DNA of 57,372 nucleotides from Ignavibacteriota bacterium (GTDB lineage: Bacteria > Bacteroidota > Ignavibacteria > UBA10030): positions 1-57,372 of the forward strand of contig PLMK01000072.1 in the NCBI GenBank assembly GCA_003142475.1. The letters are read 5' to 3'. The translations under genes were made by a program, and so were the position numbers. Numbering within the stretch: position 1 is the stretch's first letter; each line of letters opens with the position of its first letter. Below are positions 38,178 to 44,763 of the stretch, one piece after another. Under the pieces are notes generated by a model, which saw only the letters and a program-made list of their open reading frames with translations, was not told the DNA's origin and searched no databases.

Positions 38178-38217
38178 GATAAATACTCCTCGTAAAAAGT
38201 TAACTCGTTATATACTT

Positions 38218-38577
38218 TCAGTTATTGTTAAGGCGAATGCTGTCAAGTGTTGCTTTTGCTTCTGCTGTACCCGGATAAGCAAAAAAAACTTTAAGCTCAT
38301 TGCATGAATCATATTCAGAGCAGTACGCGCAGTTTTGAACTGCTTTTTTTACTGCACACTGACGAATTTTACACATAGAGTTACAGTATCCGCTCTTCCT
38401 GCCATTTTTTGTACAACCATCACACATAACAGATTTTGCTGTTATCTCTTCAGAATTATACTGCTTTCGCCATTTCTCGGCAATGCCCTCTATAGCTTTT
38501 CGGTCGTTTGACTGCGTGGCAATATAGCCCTCGCATTTGGAGCAATCGATGCCGCAATATGCTGTCATATTGTCCAT
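38218..38577 (-). CDS. DUF3795 domain protein
   Basis: 119 residues. The N-terminal AYCGIDCSKCEGYIATQSND and the central VMCDGCTKNGRKSGYCNSMCKIRQCA match DUF3795, and CAYCSEYDSC follows. The Cys spacing suggests bound zinc or an Fe-S cluster. These proteins are common in environmental bacteria and archaea but have no known activity. It lies between the membrane protein and the repressor, all on the minus strand. Confidence 0.8.
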   Translation of the reverse strand: MDNMTAYCGIDCSKCEGYIATQSNDRKAIEGIAEKWRKQYNSEEITAKSVMCDGCTKNGRKSGYCNSMCKIRQCAVKKAVQNCAYCSEYDSCNELKVFFAYPGTAEAKATLDSIRLNNN

Positions 38578-38677
38578 CTGATATTTTCCTTTCTTTTTGA
38601 TTTATATATTTCTTAATCGAGTGGAACTAAAAATTAAAGGCACTGGATAATTATCATTCATCATTCTTTATTCTTAT

Positions 38678-39328
38678 TTATACACTCTTAATCACCTTGA
38701 TCACGCGCCACATAAAACTGACATCGCGTTTACGCACAAGCATTGGTTCGTACTCTGGATTCAGCGGAATGAGGTGAACGAACTGTTCGTCGATCTTGAT
38801 CCGCTTGACGGTATCTTCCTCGTCCACTCGCACTACGCAGATGTCGCCGCTTTTCACTTCGTGCGTTGGACTGACAACAATAATATCCCCATTTTCAATG
38901 CGGGGAGACATACTGTTGCCTTTTACTTCAAGCGCAAATGCATTCGGATCCCGCACATCGTCAACGGTGATATGCCGATCGGCATGTTCCGGATGAAAAA
39001 TATGGCTCGGCACTCCGCCGGGTACGGAAGCAAACAGCGGCAGAGAAACAAGTGCCACCTTTTTGTAGCGGCTTGTCGGCAGCGGTATAATCTTCGACTT
39101 GTGCACATCGGCGGGAATCATTTCTCCCTCTCCGGTGAGCAGCCAGCGGGCCAGCACGCCGGTTGCTTTCGCAATGCGCATCAGGTAATTGCTGTCAGGA
39201 ACCTGCTCGCCCTTCTCCCATCGCTGGACAGTACGCGTGGCAATATCAATCTTCGCGGCAAGCGTTCCCTGGTCTAATTGTTTAAAGGAGCGCGCTTCTC
39301 GAATGCGTTGTGCAATTGTAGTTTTCAT
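38678..39328 (-). CDS. LexA/CI-like transcriptional repressor (XRE HTH + S24 peptidase)
   Basis: 216 residues. Residues ~5-60 are an XRE helix-turn-helix (QGTLAAKIDIATRTVQRWEKG). Residues ~95-216 are a LexA-like S24 autoprotease domain with Ser139 in GNSMSPRIENGD and Lys175 in DTVKRIKID, so the catalytic dyad is intact. The usual Ala-Gly self-cleavage bond is replaced by SVPGGVP (Gly104-Gly105). Such repressors cleave themselves on RecA filaments after DNA damage. The start is the ATG at 39328, preceded by AGGA at 7 nt; the longer frame to 39502 crosses the promoter and is rejected. It is divergent from the RecA-like/polymerase operon and has its own operator, so it should control both itself and that operon. 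Confidence 0.88.
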   Translation of the reverse strand: MKTTIAQRIREARSFKQLDQGTLAAKIDIATRTVQRWEKGEQVPDSNYLMRIAKATGVLARWLLTGEGEMIPADVHKSKIIPLPTSRYKKVALVSLPLFASVPGGVPSHIFHPEHADRHITVDDVRDPNAFALEVKGNSMSPRIENGDIIVVSPTHEVKSGDICVVRVDEEDTVKRIKIDEQFVHLIPLNPEYEPMLVRKRDVSFMWRVIKVIKSV

Positions 39329-39341
39329 ACATATCCTCAAA

Positions 39342-39357
39342 ACGACATAAATGTCAC
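39342..39357. promoter_or_regulatory. Operator site for the S24 repressor (repressor promoter side)
   Basis: Sequence ACGACATAAATGTCAC, an imperfect inverted repeat ACGACA-N4-TGTC(A)(C) that matches the second site at 39439-39454 at 13 of 16 positions. It lies over the expected transcription start of the repressor, just downstream of its -10 box and 13 bp before its ATG. This placement fits autorepression. Confidence 0.7.
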
Positions 39358-39361
39358 TCCT

Positions 39362-39391
39362 AAGATACCGCATTTTGCACTGTATTGTCAA
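39362..39391 (-). promoter_or_regulatory. Sigma-70-type promoter of the S24 repressor gene
   Basis: On the minus strand, a -35 box TTGACA (39391-39386) is separated by 18 bp from a -10 box TATCTT (39367-39362). The operator at 39342-39357 covers the likely transcription start. The leader contains the AGGA ribosome-binding site before the ATG at 39328. Confidence 0.65.
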
Positions 39392-39430
39392 GCCTTTTTC
39401 ACTTGGCCTTCTATTCTTTAATTGATCCTC

Positions 39431-39459
39431 TTGACAAGACGACAAAAATGTCGTAATCT
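39431..39459 (+). promoter_or_regulatory. Sigma-70-type promoter of the RecA-like/polymerase operon
   Basis: A perfect -35 TTGACA (39431-39436) and -10 TAATCT (39454-39459) are separated by exactly 17 bp. The repressor operator fills the spacer. The predicted start of transcription is only about 5 nt before the ATG at 39471, so the first gene would have an almost leaderless message or start further in. Confidence 0.7.
39439..39454. promoter_or_regulatory. Operator site for the S24 repressor (polymerase operon side)
   Basis: Sequence ACGACAAAAATGTCGT: perfect 6-bp inverted arms ACGACA/TGTCGT around AAAA. It sits between the -35 and -10 boxes of the divergent operon promoter, where bound repressor would exclude RNA polymerase. 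It is the more symmetric of the two copies. Confidence 0.75.
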
Positions 39460-39470
39460 TTTTCAGAATT

Positions 39471-40292
39471 ATGAACAAAACCTCATCCATATTCCCCGGC
39501 ATGCATCACCACAGATACCCAAGTCCGCCACTTTCAGTAGAATTAAGCGGCGATGCTGTCCCGGTTCGCTCGGAAGGAATGATTCGTTCATTCGCAGAAA
39601 AACCCGGCAAGGTATTTTTGCTGTACGGCGAACGCCCTATCTTTCAATTGTCCATGCAGATGGCGGCGCACGCAATGGCTGACGGAAATTCTCTTGCCGT
39701 TGTGGACGGATGCAACCGGTTCGATGTCCACACGCTTTCACGGTTTGCACGCACTCGGAAAATCGACCCAAACAAATTTCTTAACCATATCTTCATCTCA
39801 CGCGGCTTCACCTGTTACCAGATGGAACAGGCTATTACGCACAAATTACCTTCGTTTCTTTCAACCATCCACTCACATACGGCATTGATCTTTGGACTGC
39901 TTGATACATTCTACGACGAACAAGCGTCCTTGCGGGAAGTGCAACAGATTCTTCAGAGACTTCTGGTTTCATTTCAGAAAATGAAAACGACGGGCGCTTC
40001 GCTTTTACTGGTGTGCCTAGAAAGAACTGTCGCTCCGCCAGAACGAAATCAATTATTCGCCACGCTGAAAAAAGGCGTGGATCGCGTGTACAAACTCGAC
40101 ACCAACGAACGCGGTACACTGCAACTATTTTTGGAATCACAACAGACAGCTGCTGCTGTTCAGTTTATAGCGAGAGGAGAAACAAATTATGGGACGGACG
40201 GTACCAACCTTCACCAACCTGATCGACGCGGAATTGTCAAGCTGGTCAAAGTTTCGCCGCGGACTGCGCAAAGAAGATCAGGAAGCGTTTGA
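39471..40292 (+). CDS. RecA/RadA-like protein lacking Walker A (ImuA-like role suggested)
   Basis: 273 residues. From about residue 45 it follows the RecA/RadA core: KVFLLYGERPIFQLSMQMAAHAM at the Walker A position, LAVVDGCNRFDVHTL, a NHIFISRGFTCYQMEQAI strand-helix pair, and TALIFGLLDTFYD at the Walker B position. The GxxGK[S/T] loop is missing (GERPIFQLS, residues 53-61), so nucleotide binding is doubtful. It may act as an accessory to the polymerase, as the RecA-like ImuA does in the DnaE2 mutasome. The last ~35 codons overlap the next gene and look unconserved. The N-terminal start is uncertain: there is no clear ribosome-binding site and the promoter is very close. Confidence 0.7.
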   Translation: MNKTSSIFPGMHHHRYPSPPLSVELSGDAVPVRSEGMIRSFAEKPGKVFLLYGERPIFQLSMQMAAHAMADGNSLAVVDGCNRFDVHTLSRFARTRKIDPNKFLNHIFISRGFTCYQMEQAITHKLPSFLSTIHSHTALIFGLLDTFYDEQASLREVQQILQRLLVSFQKMKTTGASLLLVCLERTVAPPERNQLFATLKKGVDRVYKLDTNERGTLQLFLESQQTAAAVQFIARGETNYGTDGTNLHQPDRRGIVKLVKVSPRTAQRRSGSV

Positions 40293-40443
40293 TGAAATAT
40301 TCCGGGCGGCAAAGCTGCATCTGGCGGAAAATTTCTACGCCATGCGCGCTGTTCCGTTTGAAAGCATGATGATGTCGATCCTGATAGAGCAGCAGAAGGC
40401 GATACGAAAACTGGAAAAAGAGGTTGAGAAATTAAGATGTTGA
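40189..40443 (+). CDS. Small basic/coiled-coil protein of the polymerase cassette
   Basis: 84 residues, overlapping the end of the RecA-like gene by 104 bp in another frame. Translation is supported by GAGAGGAG 8 nt before the ATG. The sequence has an N-terminal TNLIDAELSSWSKFRRGLRKEDQ, a conserved-looking VPFESMMMSILIEQQ and a C-terminal charged helix (KAIRKLEKEVEKLR) that could form a coiled coil. I recognise no named family. Its position between a RecA-like protein and the polymerase suggests a bridging or regulatory subunit. Confidence 0.7.
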   Translation: MGRTVPTFTNLIDAELSSWSKFRRGLRKEDQEAFDEIFRAAKLHLAENFYAMRAVPFESMMMSILIEQQKAIRKLEKEVEKLRC

Positions 40444-40543
40444 GATAGGAGAACTTGTGAGCCTATAGGTCTGGAAGTCTATGAGCCGTTGAGGAGTGAG
40501 TCTATAAGTCTTATGAGTAAATTTGAGTATACAGTAGTTTAGT

Positions 40544-42877
40544 ATGGAAAAAACAAATCGTCAATCGACAATCGACAATCGGCAATCATCCATCTCTGCC
40601 TGGCTGTTCGACGTCTATCCATCAGAATGCGGGGTGACGCTTTGGCTGATTGGCCTGAACGGTGCGCGGATGCACTTCTTCCGGCAATTCACACCATATT
40701 TTTTCCTTCATCTAAACACATCCGACATAAAGCGCGCAATTGCACTTGGTGCACGATGTCCGATTCCCGTCTCCTTCAAACAGACAACACATACAGAGAT
40801 TTACTCTGGTGATTCTATCGATGTGCTACAAGTATTTGTACAAGATCCGATGCGGTTCAGAGAAGTTGTATGGTATTATGAAAAATTCTTTCCTCATTTT
40901 GTTTTTTTTAATTCCGATGTTTCCGTTGAGCAGCAGTTTCTCTACGAAACACAGCTGTTTCCGCTGGCACTTGGCGATTACGAAATGAGCGGCGACGGCG
41001 AACTTCTTTCCTGGCATTTGAACGACAGCCGCGAAGCGGTTGACTACGAGCTGCCGCCATTTTCCATCATGCAGATTCGCAATAGCAATGATTTTGTTCC
41101 GCCGAAGTACCAAAAATTTCTGCAATTAGAAATCAGCTACGACAACCGCACGTATGCGCTGGAACAGGATTCTCCAAAAGAATTGCTGGAAGCGCTCAAC
41201 TGGCATCTCTACCGCTGTGATCCGGACATCGTCGTAAGCGACTACGGCGACGCCGTTCTTCTGCCAAAACTTTTTTCTCTTTCCAGGAAATCCAATATTC
41301 CACTGCTCCTCAACAGAGACACAACCGCGAAGTTCGGCACAACGAAGGAATCCAGTTTCTTTCAGTACGGCAAGATTGTTCACAAGGATGGCGCGTTCAC
41401 GCTCGCAGGCCGCTGGCACGTGGATGCGCACAATTCCTTTACTGTTGCAGAAGCGGATCTTGACGGTCTGTTCGAAATGACACGTCTCACGCAAATGTGC
41501 GGACAGCGGCAAGGACGCGCAAGCATCGGCACGTCTATGTCGTCGATGCAGCTTTCGTGGGCATATCGCAACAATGTTCTTATTCCATCAAAGAAGCGCG
41601 AGCCGGAGGGATTCAAATCCGCCGCAACACTTCTGCTCGCCGATCGTGGCGGACTCATCTTCAATCCGCCGCTTGGCTATCATGAAGACGTTGCTGAGCT
41701 GGATTTTGCGTCGATGTATCCGAGCATCATGGTCAACAATAATGTCTCGCCGGAAACAATCAACTGCCGCTGCTGCAAGAATAATGCAGTACCGGAGCTT
41801 GGCTACACAATTTGTGAAAAACGAAAAGGAGTTGTGCCGGAAACACTGCGTGCCGTCGTTGCCAAGCGCGCGCACTACAAACAGATGAAAAAAGAATTCA
41901 AGGGAAAGAATGAAACACTTTTTAAACGGTACGATTGCCGGCAAAGTGCGCTCAAGTGGATGCTCGTGAGTTGCTTTGGTTATCTTGGCTACAAAAATGC
42001 ACGCTTCGGCCGCATTGAAGCACATGAATCGGTGAACGCTTTCTCGCGTGACATCATTCTCACGGCAAAAGAAATTGCCGAGAACCGCGGCTACCGGCTT
42101 CTCCACGGAATTATAGATTGCGTTTGGCTAAAAAAACCTGGTGCAACACAGAATGATTACGAAGAACTCGCCCGCGAAATTTCCGCACGCGTCGGCATCA
42201 CTATTTCGCTGGAAGGCATTTACAACTGGATTCTCTTCCCCGCTTCTAAAACAGATCCGATGATCACCACAGCGAATCATTATGTCGGTTGGTACAAGCA
42301 CGGCGATTTGAAAATGCGCGGCATCGAGGCCCGGCGCCGCGACACGCCGAAGTTCATCAAGAACATGCAAAAAGCGATGCTGGATAAGATGCCAACCGCC
42401 AAGAATGTTGAAGAAATATCGACATTGGTCCCAGAGGTGTTGGAAGTTGCTCGTGGTTTTATTTCACTCCTTCAGAGCGGACGCGCAAACCCGATGGAAT
42501 TAGTTCTTAAACGTCACATCACGCATGAGGCTGATGAATACGTCAACAACAGTATTAGTGCGGTTGTTTCGAAAATGGTGGAAGAAATGGAGGTGCATCT
42601 CTCAGCGGGCGAGTCGATAGAGTTTATCATTATAGATCAATCAGGAAAGAAAAAGCCGGAAAAAGCCAAGCCCATCGCGCTTTATGCATTTGAAGACGGC
42701 TATGACATCGAGCAATATACCGAACTTGCACTACGGGCAGTGGAAACGCTCCTGTTACCGTTTGGATATGATGTGGAGCGTTTAAAAGCGAACTTTGACA
42801 TCAACCAGCCAAAGCGAAAACGGCTGCCCGGACATCTAAAAAATCAGGAACTACCGTTGTTTAGAATTGATATTTGA
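40544..42877 (+). CDS. B-family DNA polymerase, exonuclease-degraded, PolB2/Dpo2-like
   Basis: 777 residues. Motif A is intact (LDFASMYPSI, Asp387). Motif B is recognisable (RQSALKWMLVSCFGYLG, ~466-482). Motif C reads HGIIDCVW (521-528) where active enzymes have YGDTDS, so one of two Asp residues is lost and Asp525 is kept. In the exonuclease half, the DxE, N-x2-3-F/Y-D and Y-x3-D motifs are not conserved (LQLEISYD, SDYGDAVLL, FTVAEADLDG), so proofreading is probably absent. A Cys group (408, 410, 411, 424) could bind zinc. This pattern recalls the archaeal Dpo2/PolB2 group, once thought inactive and later linked to translesion synthesis. The start may lie downstream of the heptamer repeat. 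Confidence 0.85.
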   Translation: MEKTNRQSTIDNRQSSISAWLFDVYPSECGVTLWLIGLNGARMHFFRQFTPYFFLHLNTSDIKRAIALGARCPIPVSFKQTTHTEIYSGDSIDVLQVFVQDPMRFREVVWYYEKFFPHFVFFNSDVSVEQQFLYETQLFPLALGDYEMSGDGELLSWHLNDSREAVDYELPPFSIMQIRNSNDFVPPKYQKFLQLEISYDNRTYALEQDSPKELLEALNWHLYRCDPDIVVSDYGDAVLLPKLFSLSRKSNIPLLLNRDTTAKFGTTKESSFFQYGKIVHKDGAFTLAGRWHVDAHNSFTVAEADLDGLFEMTRLTQMCGQRQGRASIGTSMSSMQLSWAYRNNVLIPSKKREPEGFKSAATLLLADRGGLIFNPPLGYHEDVAELDFASMYPSIMVNNNVSPETINCRCCKNNAVPELGYTICEKRKGVVPETLRAVVAKRAHYKQMKKEFKGKNETLFKRYDCRQSALKWMLVSCFGYLGYKNARFGRIEAHESVNAFSRDIILTAKEIAENRGYRLLHGIIDCVWLKKPGATQNDYEELAREISARVGITISLEGIYNWILFPASKTDPMITTANHYVGWYKHGDLKMRGIEARRRDTPKFIKNMQKAMLDKMPTAKNVEEISTLVPEVLEVARGFISLLQSGRANPMELVLKRHITHEADEYVNNSISAVVSKMVEEMEVHLSAGESIEFIIIDQSGKKKPEKAKPIALYAFEDGYDIEQYTELALRAVETLLLPFGYDVERLKANFDINQPKRKRLPGHLKNQELPLFRIDI
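40562..40589. repeat. Heptanucleotide tandem repeat at the 5' end of the polymerase frame
   Basis: Four consecutive heptamers CAATCGA, CAATCGA, CAATCGG and CAATCAT, with a weaker unit AAATCGT just before. Translated, they give the low-complexity residues NRQSTIDNRQSS near the polymerase N-terminus. The motif resembles the intergenic heptamers before mreC, so this may be untranslated and the real start may be further in. Confidence 0.6.
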
Positions 42878-42980
42878 TGGAGTCGTGTGAGAAATGTCCT
42901 TGCGAGATTGGTAGAGAAATCGTATCTTCCCACGTAAGAAAAGAAGAAGATTCACCCGAAATGATTTTTAAAGGTATACA

Positions 42981-43373
42981 ATGGATCAAAAGCTGAAGCT
43001 CCGTCTTCTAGACGAAAAATTTGCTGTCAGTCTTATGCCGCAATTTGCCGAGCTTCCTTCGGTCTTTGCCAAGGGTGAAATGTGTTTTGTGATGCGGACC
43101 GACGATGATTTAACTATTATCTGCCCGGAGTTTATGGCGCCGGATAATGGTCAACAGGAAATCGGATATCGCTGCATACGTACTGAGGGGCAAATTCCAT
43201 CGAATGCCACTGGCATTCTTATCTCTCTTGTAAAACCATTAACAGAGGCGGAGATCAGTATATTTGCAGTTTCTACTTTCCATTCCGATTACATCTTTTT
43301 GATGGAAGAACATCTCGTGAAGGCAACGCATGCACTCCAGCATGCGGGACACGAGTTTGTTCACGAAGAGTAA
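42981..43373 (+). CDS. ACT domain-containing protein (COG3603-like)
   Basis: 130 residues. The N-terminal half has FAVSLMPQFAELP and ELP...FCFVMRT-like strands; the C-terminal half has GILISLVKPLTEAEISIFAVSTFHSDYIFLMEEHL, the hallmark of COG3603 ACT-domain proteins. ACT domains bind amino acids and act as sensors. It lies just after the polymerase gene but 104 bp away, and is convergent with the histidine operon; I see no functional tie to the polymerase. Confidence 0.85.
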   Translation: MDQKLKLRLLDEKFAVSLMPQFAELPSVFAKGEMCFVMRTDDDLTIICPEFMAPDNGQQEIGYRCIRTEGQIPSNATGILISLVKPLTEAEISIFAVSTFHSDYIFLMEEHLVKATHALQHAGHEFVHEE

Positions 43374-43408
43374 ATAAATTTATTCTTGATTTTAGAGATC
43401 TAAGAAAG

Positions 43409-44008
43409 TTACTTCATCCTGTTTTGCAATTCTTTTGTTATATCGGCCAGTGTTAAATCTTGTTGACGCAGAAGTACAAGAAGATGAAATAAAAGATCAG
43501 CTGATTCTTCGGTAAGGCGTTTCTTATCTCCCAACACTGAGGCAAGCGCAACTTCTACTCCTTCTTCACCTACCTTTTGAGCGATACGCGGTGTTCCTTC
43601 TTTGAATAATTTTGATGTATAAGAACCTTCCGGCATCATTTGTTTACGGCTGCAAATGGTTTCTTCCAACCTGCATAACACATTGCCGACATCTACCGTT
43701 TCATCTTCACCAAAGCAAGTAAACTGATTCGTATGGCACACGGGGCCATGCGGAATTGCTTTGATAAGAAGTGAATCATTGTCACAATCCTTTTGCATAG
43801 CAACATACTCAAGATAATTGCCTGAAGTCTCACCTTTCTGCCATAAACGCTTTTTTGTACGGCTCCAGAATGTTACCTTTTTATCAGCGAGTGTCTTTTC
43901 TAACGCTTCGGGATTCATAAAGCCAACCATGAGCACTTGGTTTGTTCGCACATCTTGAATAACGGCTGGAACAAGTCCGCTTAATTTATCAAAGTTTAAT
44001 TTATCCAT
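43409..44008 (-). CDS. hisIE: Phosphoribosyl-AMP cyclohydrolase / phosphoribosyl-ATP pyrophosphatase
   Basis: 199 residues, a fused enzyme for steps 2 and 3 of histidine synthesis. The N-terminal HisI domain has VTFWSRTKKRLWQKGETSGN and the metal-binding KDCDNDSLL...CHTNQFTCF. The C-terminal HisE domain has SYTSKLFKEGTPRIAQKVGEEGVEV and SADLLFHLLVLL. It is the last gene of the his operon; its ATG abuts the hisF stop. Confidence 0.95.
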   Translation of the reverse strand: MDKLNFDKLSGLVPAVIQDVRTNQVLMVGFMNPEALEKTLADKKVTFWSRTKKRLWQKGETSGNYLEYVAMQKDCDNDSLLIKAIPHGPVCHTNQFTCFGEDETVDVGNVLCRLEETICSRKQMMPEGSYTSKLFKEGTPRIAQKVGEEGVEVALASVLGDKKRLTEESADLLFHLLVLLRQQDLTLADITKELQNRMK

Positions 44009-44763
44009 TACGTTCGCACCGGAATATTATTATCGTGAAGAAAAGATTTCAGTTCGGAAATCGAAATTCTGTTATAGTGAAAAATACTTGCCGCTAATAC
44101 TGCATCAGCGTGACCAAGTAGGATTGCATCTCGCAAATGTTCCTTATTACCGGCACCACCTGAAGCAATCAACGGAACAGAAACGCGATCCGATATGGCT
44201 TTCAGTAACTCAACATCGTAACCTTCAGTTGTTCCATCACGATCCATCGATGTAACAAGTAACTCGCCGGCACCGCGTTGAACTACTTCATCTGCCCACA
44301 GAAGCGCATCCTTGCCGGTCGATTCCGTGCCAGCTTTTGTCCAAACAGTCCAGCTGCCGTTGCTTCTTTTTACATCAATCGCCACGACGACGGATTGCGA
44401 ACCAACACGTTTGCTTGCTTCATCAATAAATGATGGACGCGCAAGCGCTGCAGAGTTGAGTGAAACTTTATCTGCGCCTGCATCAAGCGCACGTCCAGCA
44501 TCATCCACAGTGCTAATGCCACCGCCCACGGTAAATGGAATTTGAATAGCTTCTGCTACGCATTCAACCATTTGTAAAAAGGTTTTTCGCCCTTCGAGAG
44601 TAGCGCTGATATCAAGAAACACAAGTTCATCAGCACCTTCATCTGAATAACGGGCGGCTAACTCAACTGGATCACCTGCATCACGTAGTTGCAAGAAATT
44701 TGTCCCCTTTACTGTTCTGCCGTCTTTCACATCAAGACACGGAATGATACGTTTCGTCAACAT
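44008..44763 (-). CDS. hisF: Imidazole glycerol phosphate synthase cyclase subunit
   Basis: 251 residues, beta/alpha barrel. Catalytic Asp residues are in IIPCLDVKDGRTVKGTNF and TSMDRDGTTEGYD, with the phosphate sites FTVGGGIST and IASGGAG. It forms IGP and AICAR from PRFAR and ammonia supplied by HisH. It overlaps hisA by 7 bp. Confidence 0.96.
   Translation of the reverse strand: MLTKRIIPCLDVKDGRTVKGTNFLQLRDAGDPVELAARYSDEGADELVFLDISATLEGRKTFLQMVECVAEAIQIPFTVGGGISTVDDAGRALDAGADKVSLNSAALARPSFIDEASKRVGSQSVVVAIDVKRSNGSWTVWTKAGTESTGKDALLWADEVVQRGAGELLVTSMDRDGTTEGYDVELLKAISDRVSVPLIASGGAGNKEHLRDAILLGHADAVLAASIFHYNRISISELKSFLHDNNIPVRT

Noticed and set aside
39329-39502. N-terminal extension of the S24 repressor to 39502
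   Set aside because: It would translate through both promoters and both operators; the ATG at 39328 has a ribosome-binding site and begins at the conserved helix-turn-helix domain.
41588-42106. 172-codon minus-strand frame inside the polymerase gene
   Set aside because: It is antisense to the conserved polymerase palm motifs and has no recognisable domain or start signal.
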